Shown: piece after piece, positions 24,294 to 32,032 of the stretch
Layout of the letters: every line of letters starts with the position of its first letter
How positions within the stretch are numbered: the first letter of the stretch is position 1
Assembly (NCBI GenBank): GCA_964392245.1
Contig: CAYMOX010000051.1
Location: 1-32,032 of the forward strand
DNA from: JAAUUJ01 sp964392245
GTDB taxonomy: Bacteria > Cyanobacteriota > Cyanobacteriia > Thermostichales > Thermostichaceae
Direction: 5' to 3'
Length of the DNA stretch: 32,032 bases
Made by a program: the position numbers and the translations under genes
The notes under the pieces: generated by a model
What the model was told of the DNA's origin: nothing
Database searches by the model: none
The model's input: only the letters and a program-made list of their open reading frames with translations

Positions 24294-24325
24294 AATCGAC
24301 CTATTTCAATGGCTTGAAGTCGATT
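24294..24325. terminator. Hairpin between convergent nurA-like and MBL genes
   Basis: AATCGAC (24294-24300) pairs with GTCGATT (24319-24325). An inner TTCA/TGAA pairing (24305-24318) extends the structure. It lies 32 bp after one stop and 20 bp after the other, so it may serve as a two-way terminator, though neither side has a strong T run. Confidence 0.4.
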
Positions 24326-24344
24326 GATCCCAAGCCTCTAGCCA

Positions 24345-25241
24345 TCAATCGGGAAAAACCAGCAACACTACTCCCGCGTCTGGCAGGTTGGCTTCGGATA
24401 GGACTAAAGAAGCTCCTGGTGCTTCCTGGACAGATGCCGCAGGAAACAGGGAAAGAAACGCCTCTAATTCCTGCAACTCACAACTACTGTCCGCCGCTGC
24501 CGTCCGGTACATGGTGGGTACCACCACTTTGGGATTGAGAGTCGCAATCGCCTCTTTTGCTCCCTCCGGATCATAGTTTTTGGGTCCGCCGCCCACGGGA
24601 ATAAAGAGGATATCCGGTTTAGACAGCAGGATCTCCTGTTCCCGGGTAATCGGAGCCGCCGCCCCCCCCAGATGCACAATATCGATCCCCTCCTGCTCCC
24701 AGCGCCAGCCCACATTGATGCCAAAGCGAGTGCCTTGAGAGGTGGTGTTATCGTGGGCCATCCGCACCCCCTGAATCCGGATCGACTCCACCGTGTAGTC
24801 CCCTGGCTGAAACAAAACCCGAGGATTGCCAGGCACCACCCGCAGAAACCCTTCATCAAAGAGACGGCTGCTCAGGAGCACCAGATCGGCAGGCACAGCT
24901 GGAGGGGGATAGCCTGCGGTACAGCCGATGGAACGGAAGGGGTTGACCATGATCCGAGCATCCGGCGACTCAAATAGAACACAACTGTGGTGTAGCCAGT
25001 TGATCCGTAAACCACGGGTGGGGGCCACAAACTCAACGGTCGTGGGATCTTCCGCACCTGTCTCGGGACTGGCGGTCGGTATTGGCGGCGGTGGGAGAGG
25101 GTTGAGAGGATCCGTCGCTGGAGGGGTGGTGGGTAAAGCAGGCGGACTTTCCTGGGCTAGAACCCTGGAGCCACTCCGGACACCCACCAGACTGCTGCCC
25201 AGGGTCAGACCCAATCCCTGGATCAACCAGCGCCGCTTCAT
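24345..25241 (-). CDS. Exported MBL-fold protein with altered metal motif
   Basis: A 298-residue protein of the metallo-beta-lactamase fold, closest to the UlaG-like branch. It begins with a signal (KRRWLIQGLGLTLGSSLVG, possibly twin-arginine) and a Pro-rich linker (about 32-60). The domain starts at LRINWLHHSCVLFE (78-91). Where active members have HxHxDH after the strand VDLVLLS, this one has SSRLFDEG (124-131), so the usual metal site is missing, although AHDN (162-165) and VHLGG (189-193) remain. It may be a non-hydrolytic or differently metallated relative. The ATG overlaps the trpG stop in ATGA, so translation is coupled. Confidence 0.8.
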   Translation of the reverse strand: MKRRWLIQGLGLTLGSSLVGVRSGSRVLAQESPPALPTTPPATDPLNPLPPPPIPTASPETGAEDPTTVEFVAPTRGLRINWLHHSCVLFESPDARIMVNPFRSIGCTAGYPPPAVPADLVLLSSRLFDEGFLRVVPGNPRVLFQPGDYTVESIRIQGVRMAHDNTTSQGTRFGINVGWRWEQEGIDIVHLGGAAAPITREQEILLSKPDILFIPVGGGPKNYDPEGAKEAIATLNPKVVVPTMYRTAAADSSCELQELEAFLSLFPAASVQEAPGASLVLSEANLPDAGVVLLVFPD

Positions 25242-25894
25242 GCCTGCATACTCCCAGATGTAACAGCAGCCCGGAGGGCAGAAGAGGATTGCTGCCAGTA
25301 GGCTGCTGCTTCCTGAAGAAAGTTGTTGAGTAAGCGCTTACCCTGATCCGTCAAAATACTCTCTGGATGAAATTGCACCCCCTGCAGGTGGGGATACTCC
25401 CGATGTCGCAACCCCATAATCAAGGGATCCGCGTCTGGGGCCTCTTCATTTTCAACCCAGGCGGTGATCTCCAGAACCTGGGGACAGGTTGTTGAGTCTA
25501 CGATCAAGCTATGGTAGCGGGTGGCCTGGAAGGGGTTGGGCAAATCCTTAAAAATGCCAGCCTGTTGGTGCCGAATCCAGGAGGTTTTGCCGTGCATGAG
25601 TTGGGGTGCTCGAATCACCTGACCCCCGTACACCTGACCCAGACATTGATGACCCAGACAGACCCCCAGAATCGGTAGGGTGGGACCCAGATCGCGGATC
25701 AGAGCCAACGAAATGCCTGCATCCTCCGGACATCCTGGCCCCGGTGAAATCACCACCGCCTGCGGCTGCAGTTCACGAATCTGGTCCAGGCTGATCTGAT
25801 CATTGCGATAAACCTGCAGTTGACATCCCAACTCCCCCAGGTATTGCACCAGGTTGTAGGTAAAGCTGTCGTAGTTGTCGATCACAAGCAGCAC
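25238..25894 (-). CDS. trpG: Anthranilate/aminodeoxychorismate synthase glutamine amidotransferase
   Basis: Class I glutamine amidotransferase that supplies ammonia to anthranilate synthase (tryptophan) or aminodeoxychorismate synthase (folate). The sequence cannot separate TrpG from PabA, and one protein may serve both. Motifs: LLVIDNYDSFTYNLVQYLGE, ISPGPGCPEDAG (49-60), nucleophile C79 in ILGVCLGHQCLGQ, and H176/E178 in VQFHPES. I start it at the GTG at 25894 (MLLVIDNYDS), which has AGGAAGG about eight bases upstream; an in-frame GTG at 25915 would add seven residues. The product has 218 residues, with a C-terminal tail of about 30 that is longer than usual. The MBL gene overlaps its stop. 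Confidence 0.92.
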   Translation of the reverse strand: MLLVIDNYDSFTYNLVQYLGELGCQLQVYRNDQISLDQIRELQPQAVVISPGPGCPEDAGISLALIRDLGPTLPILGVCLGHQCLGQVYGGQVIRAPQLMHGKTSWIRHQQAGIFKDLPNPFQATRYHSLIVDSTTCPQVLEITAWVENEEAPDADPLIMGLRHREYPHLQGVQFHPESILTDQGKRLLNNFLQEAAAYWQQSSSALRAAVTSGSMQA

Positions 25895-26029
25895 AGTGTC
25901 AACCTTCCTGCACACGGTACGTTTTATCCTAGCGTGTTGCCGCGATCCCTGTCAGAATTCCCTGAGTTTAGAGCTACAGGCAGCCAGAAGGATCAGGCTA
26001 AGCTGTGGGTGTTCTTGGCGGAGGCTGAC

Positions 26030-26410
26030 ATGGATCTTGTGAATATTCTCAATCTGCTGTTGACGGTAGGGATCTTTGCCCTGTTTGGAGCCATGGTGGG
26101 ACTTGCTCAGTGGTTGATTCTCTCTACACGCGCTCAACGGGCAGGATGGCTGGTGCTGCTCAATGGGGTTGCTGGTGCTGCCGCCGGATTGGTATTGGTC
26201 CTGGTGGGCACCTTGCTGGAGTCTCTTCTGCCCCGTATCCTACCCATCAACCTGGCCCTGATCCTGAGCAATCTCCTGGCGTTAGGCACAGCGGGTGGAG
26301 CTTACGGAGCCATCACTGGAACGGTGCTCCAGCACCTGATCCTGCCCCTGGGCAACAGCGCAGATCCTTCCCAGTCACCATCTTCGTTTTTGGGGCTTCC
26401 CAGAGGCTAG
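26030..26410 (+). CDS. Small membrane protein of unknown function
   Basis: A 126-residue protein starting MDLVNILNLLLTVGIFALFG with three to four hydrophobic segments, several of them small-residue-rich (VAGAAAGLVLVLVGTLL, TAGGAYGAITGTVLQ). I do not recognise the family; glycine-zipper-like patterns are visible. The ATG at 26030 has GGAGG close upstream. An open frame extends upstream to 25820, but that part overlaps trpG and reads unlike a protein. It stops one base before the stop of the convergent DUF6464-like gene. Confidence 0.72.
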   Translation: MDLVNILNLLLTVGIFALFGAMVGLAQWLILSTRAQRAGWLVLLNGVAGAAAGLVLVLVGTLLESLLPRILPINLALILSNLLALGTAGGAYGAITGTVLQHLILPLGNSADPSQSPSSFLGLPRG

Positions 26411-26411
26411 C

Positions 26412-26693
26412 TCAGGGTTCAGCCTCCCTATCCCAGGAATCCTGGCTACCCCCTTTCCGATCCGGTTGTCTGGGTTGAAAGTGTTCGCAGCGACAACTCC
26501 CGCCGGGGTTGACAGCACAGGGCAACAGGGCAGATCCAGAAAAATAGATGCAGGTAGAGTCCCAGCGTTTCTCCCTGCCTAATCCAGCTCTTTGCAAGCG
26601 CTTGCGGTAACGGTGGTAGTCCAGCACCAGGGTGAGATAACCCACCCCCAGAAATCCGATCGGGCACAGAGCAAGGACAAGGAGCAGAGTCAC
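26412..26693 (-). CDS. DUF6464-like protein with N-terminal anchor
   Basis: 93 residues: a membrane anchor (LLLVLALCPIGFLGVGYLTLV), a basic patch (HRYRKRLQR) and a cysteine-bearing core LLPCAVNPGGSCRCEHFQ. This resembles the CAVNPxGPC signature of DUF6464 in cyanobacteria. Function unknown; the three cysteines could bind metal. The start is a GTG at 26693. The tail (DRKGGSQDSWDREAEP) is charged and probably disordered. Confidence 0.6.
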   Translation of the reverse strand: MTLLLVLALCPIGFLGVGYLTLVLDYHRYRKRLQRAGLGREKRWDSTCIYFSGSALLPCAVNPGGSCRCEHFQPRQPDRKGGSQDSWDREAEP

Positions 26694-26781
26694 CGCCAGA
26701 CAGCCTCAGAAGATACGGCCCTCCTCGATTGCCTCTAGCCTAACTTGACTTAGGGCGGTTGCTGTATCAAAAGATAGCTTT

Positions 26782-27582
26782 CTACAGTCGCTCAGTGTCT
26801 TCAGCCTGATTCACCGACTCACTGTCTGGGCCATGTTCAGCCGCTTCAGCAACAGGTTGGGGACGAGCCTCCTCCGCAGGCAGATCCTCCTCCTCCGTAT
26901 CGTATTCATCTTCGTAATCCTGTTCATACTCCTCTTCGTATTCTTCTTCCTCCATGTCACGAACACTGGAGGAGGCACTAGGTAAGGCTGGAACCGCCTC
27001 CTCTTGTTCCCAGGCAGGTTTGAAGAGGGGAATGAGTTGCAGCAGACCCTGTTGCTGCTGTTGCAGGCGGGTTTCTGCGCCTTCCGCCACAATAAAGCGA
27101 TTGGATCCAACTCTGAGAATGTCTTGAGCTGGCAAAAGGTAGGTGGTATCGATCCGCCCCGAGAGCAGGGGAATGCCCAGCCTGGAGATCACCAGGTCGC
27201 TGATCACCCCGGATGCTGCATTGAAATAGTAGTCTTTGACCTTCCCCAGTCGCAGGCCATCCTCGGTCATGATCTCAAAGCCAATGATCTTTTCCAGGCC
27301 TGTGGTGTCAAAATCCCCCAGCACCTCATCACTGCTGATCAGCAGCGCATCCCGTCCCAGGGCTGCCACCTGACTCAATTCCAGCATGAGGGGACCCACC
27401 CCCTGTCCGGCCCCACGAATACCGAACACCAGCACCTGTTGCTGCTCCACGTCCACCAGGATCCGATCGATGATGCCGATGCGAGCGGCGTTCTCCTGAC
27501 TAATTACCTGGGTTCCGAGCAGATCAGAACGCCGACAGACGGCGGTACGCGCTAGTGCCACAGACTCGTTTGCACTTGTCAT
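26782..27582 (-). CDS. Two-PRC-barrel protein with acidic tail
   Basis: 266 residues. Two PRC-barrel domains (about 17-90 and 95-165) carry LLGTQVISQENAARIGIID and GFEIMTEDGLRLGKVKDYYF. A glutamine run (QQQQQ, 174-178) follows, then a tail of glutamate/aspartate/tyrosine repeats (about 209-233, e.g. EEEEYEEEYEQDYEDEYD). PRC barrels occur in ribosome maturation (RimM) and photosynthetic reaction-centre H subunits; cyanobacterial two-barrel forms are uncharacterised. The ATG at 27582 has GAGGG upstream. The acidic tail is reminiscent of nucleic-acid-mimic or metal-binding tails, which is inference. A hairpin TCGTG/CACGA lies upstream at 27628-27640. Confidence 0.88.
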   Translation of the reverse strand: MTSANESVALARTAVCRRSDLLGTQVISQENAARIGIIDRILVDVEQQQVLVFGIRGAGQGVGPLMLELSQVAALGRDALLISSDEVLGDFDTTGLEKIIGFEIMTEDGLRLGKVKDYYFNAASGVISDLVISRLGIPLLSGRIDTTYLLPAQDILRVGSNRFIVAEGAETRLQQQQQGLLQLIPLFKPAWEQEEAVPALPSASSSVRDMEEEEYEEEYEQDYEDEYDTEEEDLPAEEARPQPVAEAAEHGPDSESVNQAEDTERL

Positions 27583-27706
27583 GGTGTTTCCCTCATCCTG
27601 CGCTGGGTCAAATTTATTAAATCAAACTCGTGTCACACGACTTCGATATGTTTTGTAACTAGTGTAAAGGTCTGTGGGAACCCATTAAAGAGGAGATTGG
27701 ATAGGT

Positions 27707-28798
27707 CTAGGCTTGAGAGGATCTGATCTGTTCCGTCCAATGCTTAAACTGAGTGGCCATCGCCTGCAATGAGTAGCGGGTCTCCGCCTGCTGGCGGCAG
27801 GTGTGCCGATCCACTTTATCGATCCGGTCCAGTGCCGCGATCATCTCGTCAACATTATCCGGCTCCACGATCCAGCCCGTCAGGCCATCCTCCACAATTT
27901 CAGCAGGCCCCCCGCGACGGTAGGTGATCACGGGTACCCCACAGGCGAGGGCCTCCACCACCACCACCCCAAAGGCCTCGGTCCATTTCTGGGTCATGAG
28001 CATGGCGCGGGATTGTCCCATGATTGCCTGCATTTGCTCGGTCGGGAAAAAACCCAGATAGTGTAGCGGAGCCTCAGGGTACTGTCGTCGCACCCACTGC
28101 CAGTAGTCCACATCCTGCAGTCGCCCCAGCACATTCACCGGTATCTGCAACCGCTGGGCAATGGCAGCACAATCCTCCAGTCCCTTTTCCGGGGAGATCC
28201 GCCCCACCCAACAGAGGGGGCCCTCCGCCTTAGGCACAAACCTGTAACAACTCAGATCAATGCCACAGGGCAGAACAAAAAAAGGGTTCTCACCAGCTGC
28301 AATGGCCGATCGGGCGAACTTAAAGGTGGTGGCCTGGGCAATCGAATGGAGGGCAACGCGACCAGGGAATGCCTGCAAGGTTTCTTCGAGGGTCAGATCG
28401 AGGGCATCCGTTAAAGATCCCATACTAACAATATGGGCCACTGGGGTTTGAAAAAAGCGGGTCAGATAGAAGGGTAACCAGTCGTAGGCCCAGTTGATGA
28501 TCACATCAAAATCCTCCTGCATGGCAAAGGCTTTTTCCCAGAGGTGTGCCAGGACGGAGGGGAGGGTAATTTCAATCGGTCCACTGCGGGCGGAAGCCTG
28601 GGCATAGGTAGGGGACAGACCCGGCGCTGTTGTACAGGGAACCCCCTCCACGATTGATCCCGCCGGAGCCAGGATATGCACTTGATCCCCTTGACGAACC
28701 AGTTCCTGGGCCAGATTGGTGAGGATCAGCTCCACGCCACCCCCGGCCCCAGAACCAAGTGGTCCCATGGGGGTGGAGACAAACAAAAAACGGGTCAT
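27707..28798 (-). CDS. GT4-family glycosyltransferase
   Basis: 363-residue GT-B fold glycosyltransferase. The N-terminal glycine-rich loop GPLGSGAGGGVELILTNLA (12-30) fits acceptor/nucleotide binding. The C-terminal half has WVGRISPEKGLEDCA (197-211), the catalytic-type EX7E motif EAFGVVVVE (274-282) and ACGVPVITYRRGGPAEIV. It transfers a sugar from a nucleotide-sugar, retaining the linkage; the acceptor is unknown. It lies 66 bp downstream of pcrA on the same strand and may be read through from it. There are no other polysaccharide genes in the window, so a cell-surface locus is not indicated. Confidence 0.9.
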   Translation of the reverse strand: MTRFLFVSTPMGPLGSGAGGGVELILTNLAQELVRQGDQVHILAPAGSIVEGVPCTTAPGLSPTYAQASARSGPIEITLPSVLAHLWEKAFAMQEDFDVIINWAYDWLPFYLTRFFQTPVAHIVSMGSLTDALDLTLEETLQAFPGRVALHSIAQATTFKFARSAIAAGENPFFVLPCGIDLSCYRFVPKAEGPLCWVGRISPEKGLEDCAAIAQRLQIPVNVLGRLQDVDYWQWVRRQYPEAPLHYLGFFPTEQMQAIMGQSRAMLMTQKWTEAFGVVVVEALACGVPVITYRRGGPAEIVEDGLTGWIVEPDNVDEMIAALDRIDKVDRHTCRQQAETRYSLQAMATQFKHWTEQIRSSQA

Positions 28799-28864
28799 AA
28801 GGGCTATCCGTAAGGTGAGTGGATCTTTGATTATGCAATTTGAGTCGGAGGCGGGCGGGTGGGT

Positions 28865-31204
28865 TCAGTCCAGTTTTTGCAGTGGCACCAGCCCCGGATC
28901 GAGAATTTTCTGGCCCAACCCGGCAAATTTGACCCCCAGGGTGATTTTGCGCCCCTGCCCAAACACGTAAGTCACCACCCCCTGGCCAAACTGCGGATGC
29001 TGCAACCGATCCCCTTCGACCCAATCCTGGGGAATGATCCGGCCCTGCGGTGGGGAATAGGATTGAACACTGGATCGGGAGGGGGCAGCACTGGTTCGCC
29101 GACTGTTATGGGTTTCCAAAAGATCGGCAGGTAATTCACCCAGAAACAGGGAAGGCAAGGCCGGTTCTCGCGATCCATAGAGGCGGCGTTCACGGGCATA
29201 GCTGAGGTAGAGACTTTCCTGAGCCCGCGTGATGCCCACATAGCAGAGACGCCGTTCCTCCTCCAGGGCCACCGGATCATCCAGAGAGCGATGGTTGGGA
29301 AACAGCCCCTGCTCCACCCCCACCAGAAACACCACCGGAAATTCCAGTCCTTTGGAGGCATGGAGGGTCATGAGGGCCACCCGCTCGTCATTCTCGTTGA
29401 GATTATCCAGATCCGAGGCCAGGGAGACGGAGGCTAGAAAGCTGCCCAGGCTGGGATCCTCTTGATCCTCGGCAAACTGCTGGGCTGCGTTTAACAATTC
29501 CGCCACGTTCTGGATACGGTCTTCGGCTTCATCGGTGCTCTGGGTCTTGAGATCCTCCACATAGCCCGACTCCTCCAGCAGACCCTGCAGGATCTCAGCG
29601 GCAGAAGCGGTCTCCAATCTTGCCTGCCAGGCCTGCAGCAACTGGGCAAACTCCAGCACCCGTTTGGCGGATCGACCGGCCAGGGTATTCACAGAGGTGG
29701 GATCACTGAGGATCTCCCAGAGGGGTACATTTAAGCTAGTGGCGGCATGACTGAGTTTTTCAATCGTGGACTTACCAATGCCGCGGCGGGGCACGTTGAT
29801 GATCCGCTGCAGACTGAGGCTGTCGGCAGGATTACTGATCACTCGCAGATAGGCCAGGACATCCCGGATCTCTTTGCGGTCGTAGAAGCGCATTCCCCCC
29901 AACACGGTGTAGGGTACGCCCCAGCGCATTAGCACTTCTTCAAAGGGACGGGACTGAGCATTGGTGCGGTAAAGGATGGCAAAGTGACCCCAGTGCCACT
30001 CAGGGTTTTGCTGCTCCAGCCGCCGGATCTGGGCAATCACATATTCGGCTTCGGCTAACTCGTGCTCCGCCTCATGACAGATCACCAGCTCTCCTCCCCC
30101 GCGAGTGGGCCGCAGCACCTTATCAATCCGCTCGGTGTTGTTCCGGATCAGCTCATTGGCAAGCTCAAGAATCGTCTGGGTAGAGCGGTAATTTTCCTCC
30201 AGCTTGACCATGGTGTGGGTATCCGCATCCGGCAGCCCATCCCCAAAGGCCTGTTGAAACTCCATCAGGATCGTAAAGTCCGCCCCACGGAAGCGATAAA
30301 TACTCTGATCCGCATCCCCCACCACAAAAATGGAGCGCTCCTGCCAGTTCAAGCGGTTTTTGTCCTCTTCCCCATTGGTAACCAGCAGGCGGATCAACTC
30401 GTACTGGGTGCGGTTGGTGTCCTGGTATTCATCCACCAGAATGTGGCGGTAACGCTGATGCCAGTACTCCAGTACTTCCGGTCGCTGCCGGAAGAGTTGC
30501 ACCGGGAGCCAGATCAGATCATCAAAGTCAAGGGCATTGTTGGCGGCCAGTTGATCCAGATAACGGCTGTACACCTGGGCAATGGTGCGACCACGAAAAT
30601 TGGGTTGCTCGCGCATCAGATCATCAGGGGACCAGCCCTGGTTTTTGGCATGACTGATCACATAGCGAACACTACGGGGTTCAAAGCGGCGGTCATCCAG
30701 TTGCAGTTGCTGCGTAATGATCTCTTTCACCAGTCCCTGGGCATCGGACTCATCAAAGATCGAGAAGCTGCGAGTCCAGGCGCGGCCCTGAGGATCCTGG
30801 TACTTGTCGATCTCCTGCCGCAGTAAACCGGAAAAGAGACTGTGAAAGGTCCCAATGGAGAGGGGCTTGATGTAGCGGCGATAGACCTGAGAGCGGAGGC
30901 GGGTTTGTTGCACCGGACTCAACTGATCCAGGGACTGGTGATGACGGTGATAAGCTTCCTGCTCTGAAAACAGCTGTTCAATGCGGGATCGCATCTCCCG
31001 AGCAGCTTTATTCGTAAAGGTCACTGCCAGGATCTGAGCTGGATCCACCTGATGATCCTGCACCAGATGGGCTATGCGATGTGAGAGTGCTCTGGTCTTA
31101 CCAGATCCCGCCCCTGCCACTACCAGCAGGGGTCCACAAAAATGCTCCACAGCGCGGCGCTGAGAAGGATTGAGTTGATCCAGGAAGTCAGGAGACGAAG
31201 GCAT
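28865..31204 (-). CDS. pcrA: UvrD/PcrA-type superfamily 1 DNA helicase
   Basis: 3'-5' DNA helicase of 779 residues acting in repair and replication-fork maintenance. Visible motifs: Q motif LNPSQRRAVEH (11-21), Walker A AGAGSGKT (30-37), ILAVTFTNKAAREM (58-71), IGTFHSLF (117-124), Walker B VDEYQDTN (257-264), GDADQSIYRFRGAD, LEENYRS, VALMTLHASKGLEFPVVF and YVGITRAQESLYL. The C-terminal Tudor-like domain typical of PcrA is present (VEGDRLQHPQFGQGVV). Domain 1 has an extra stretch (about 80-115) compared with shorter homologues. The ATG at 31204 is followed by a normal N-terminus. The glycosyltransferase follows 66 bp later. Confidence 0.95.
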   Translation of the reverse strand: MPSSPDFLDQLNPSQRRAVEHFCGPLLVVAGAGSGKTRALSHRIAHLVQDHQVDPAQILAVTFTNKAAREMRSRIEQLFSEQEAYHRHHQSLDQLSPVQQTRLRSQVYRRYIKPLSIGTFHSLFSGLLRQEIDKYQDPQGRAWTRSFSIFDESDAQGLVKEIITQQLQLDDRRFEPRSVRYVISHAKNQGWSPDDLMREQPNFRGRTIAQVYSRYLDQLAANNALDFDDLIWLPVQLFRQRPEVLEYWHQRYRHILVDEYQDTNRTQYELIRLLVTNGEEDKNRLNWQERSIFVVGDADQSIYRFRGADFTILMEFQQAFGDGLPDADTHTMVKLEENYRSTQTILELANELIRNNTERIDKVLRPTRGGGELVICHEAEHELAEAEYVIAQIRRLEQQNPEWHWGHFAILYRTNAQSRPFEEVLMRWGVPYTVLGGMRFYDRKEIRDVLAYLRVISNPADSLSLQRIINVPRRGIGKSTIEKLSHAATSLNVPLWEILSDPTSVNTLAGRSAKRVLEFAQLLQAWQARLETASAAEILQGLLEESGYVEDLKTQSTDEAEDRIQNVAELLNAAQQFAEDQEDPSLGSFLASVSLASDLDNLNENDERVALMTLHASKGLEFPVVFLVGVEQGLFPNHRSLDDPVALEEERRLCYVGITRAQESLYLSYARERRLYGSREPALPSLFLGELPADLLETHNSRRTSAAPSRSSVQSYSPPQGRIIPQDWVEGDRLQHPQFGQGVVTYVFGQGRKITLGVKFAGLGQKILDPGLVPLQKLD

Positions 31205-31714
31205 AGGGGAAGGACAGCTCTAGGGCAGATTGTCTTCCATTATGGACAGAGGTTCCAGAGGTTGTCGGATCGGGTGGGGAGAAGGGCTCAAAAGTTTTGC
31301 CATCCCTTCAGCATTCCCTAACAGCCATGGGCCAAAGTCTGGAGAGATCGCGAGCTGCCACACATTAGAGTCACAATTGCACAAAGCATGTTTATATCCG
31401 TGACAACAGTTCTTGTAAAGAGTTCACTGAGTATTCTCATGAATAAAACATTCCATTTTTCTCGACATCTTGCGACCTAACGTTGTGCTTCACCAGCGTG
31501 ACAATATCTCTAAACCTTGATCACCATTCATGTTTAAGACCTACTCAATGACCACAAAATCTGTAGTATTCAGAGATCTCGAACCTCATCAATAGTGGGC
31601 AGCACTCCTGTAGGTTGACGACAACTGAGAGATTGGAGTTAATGGAAAAGTCTGGTCTACATAGAGTTCTAACACTGCACTGCATGCGGATCGCCGATTT
31701 CCCATTCTATGCTT
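31205..31714. other. 510 bp gap without a recognisable gene
   Basis: The DNA between pcrA and the last gene is AT-richer than the rest, has no open frame of note on either strand, and shows no tRNA fold. The part next to pcrA should hold its promoter. The string ACCTAAC at 31475-31481 resembles one core half of an integron attC site, but no partner was found. It may be decayed accessory DNA. Confidence 0.4.
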
Positions 31715-31963
31715 CTATTGGGACTTAGCTACCGCTTCTTGGGTATCGGCTTCCTTGACGAACTCGACGAAGTACGGAACCACTGCATAAAGCGCTAGTG
31801 AAACATCCCCTTGATGTGCCACCTCGTTAACGAGATCCCCTAGACGTTCATTGGAGATACTTCCAACTTCTTTGGCCTCCGCAAGCCACTTCACTACATC
31901 GGTTGAGTGCCCGTAGCTTCCTCGCAGCTCACTCCATCTAGGATCTGAAAGGTTAAGTGGCAT
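31715..31963 (-). pseudogene. Probable truncated hypothetical protein
   Basis: An 82-residue frame starting MPLNLSDPRWSELRGSYGHS and continuing LGDLVNEVAHQGDVSLALYAVVPYFVEFV before a stop. The pattern DPRWxELxGxYG ... HQGDxxxALYAxVPxxV is one I associate with the N-terminus of a longer (about 250-300 residue) HEAT-like hypothetical family. If so, the remaining two-thirds is missing; the DNA after the stop does not continue it in any frame I read. It could instead be a genuine short protein. The ATG at 31963 follows a GC-rich purine stretch, and a TATTAT-like -10 lies near 32006-32012. Confidence 0.5.
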
Positions 31964-32032
31964 GTGTCCAGTGGGGGAGGCTCTCCTGACTTCCTGGTGT
32001 TGATGGTATAATAAGTCACTGAGTTCCTTGGT

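Noticed and set aside
25820..26029. Upstream extension of the small membrane protein gene
   Set aside because: It overlaps trpG on the other strand and reads unlike a protein. The ATG at 26030 has a good ribosome site and starts the hydrophobic segment.
30062..30826. 254-codon plus-strand open frame opposite pcrA
   Set aside because: Antisense to conserved helicase motifs. It arises from the codon pattern of the real gene and has no ribosome site or recognisable domain.
31475..31481. ACCTAAC resembling an integron attC half site
   Set aside because: No paired core GTTRRRY site at a suitable distance and no integrase or cassette series. A seven-base match is easily chance.
1..32032. CRISPR arrays, tRNA or rRNA genes, insertion sequences
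   Set aside because: I looked through the gaps on both strands and saw no regularly spaced repeats, no tRNA cloverleaf with a TTC-loop, no rRNA-like sequence and no transposase motif.

Overview
This window is chromosomal DNA from a cyanobacterium. The lineage call rests on several genes found mainly or only in cyanobacteria and plastids: the alkane-pathway pair aar and ado, the nitrogen co-activator pipX, the kinase-interacting protein sipA, a Ycf37-type TPR protein, the plastid-type ribosomal protein PSRP-3/Ycf65, a nitrate transporter of the NrtS type, and several small cyanobacterial families (DUF4079, DUF2949, a DUF6464-like protein). I cannot name the genus. The common cyanobacterial repeat HIP1 (GCGATCGC) is almost absent, with one copy seen. 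GATC, and GGATCC in particular, is strongly over-represented instead.

Layout. Positions 1-3000 hold the tail of an unknown plus-strand gene, a minus-strand run of a TPR lipoprotein-like gene, leuB and nrtS, and then ycf37 on the plus strand. Positions 3000-4000 hold two small unknown proteins in AT-richer, hairpin-rich DNA. Positions 4000-7000 hold an MDR oxidoreductase and the alkane module (ado then aar, minus strand), with an unusually foldable spacer between ado and aar. Positions 7100-11220 are a plus-strand run: DUF4079 membrane protein, Xaa-Pro aminopeptidase, a CobH-type protein and a TPM-domain membrane protein. Positions 11240-13510 are the groES-groEL heat-shock operon with a CIRCE operator. 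PSRP-3 follows, and then a plus-strand run of an FHA-GrpE fusion, rhodanese, GST-like and DUF423 genes. Positions 16860-18560 are a minus-strand DUF2949-mazG-ybjQ-like run. sipA stands alone at 18953. Positions 19221-22049 are a minus-strand pipX-CPBP-ilvD run. Positions 22198-24262 are a plus-strand tandem PTPS plus NurA-like pair. Positions 24345-25894 are trpG/pabA with a metallo-beta-lactamase-fold gene. Positions 26030-31204 hold a small membrane protein, a DUF6464-like protein, a PRC-barrel protein, a GT4 glycosyltransferase and a PcrA/UvrD helicase. The last 800 bases are a gene-poor stretch and a short, apparently truncated gene.

How the genes fit together. Most are housekeeping genes: branched-chain amino acid synthesis (leuB, ilvD), aromatic/folate glutamine amidotransfer (trpG/pabA), protein folding (groESL, GrpE-like), photosystem assembly (Ycf37, TPM protein), hydrocarbon synthesis (aar/ado), nucleotide hygiene and DNA repair (mazG, pcrA, nurA-like), and nitrogen or light signalling (nrtS, pipX, sipA). 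I see no CRISPR array, tRNA, rRNA, transposase or phage gene. The most unusual points are the GATC/GGATCC-rich word usage, the FHA-GrpE fusion, the foldable ado-aar spacer, the leuB-nrtS stop/start overlap, and several family members with altered active-site residues (MBL-fold protein, CobH, first PTPS domain).
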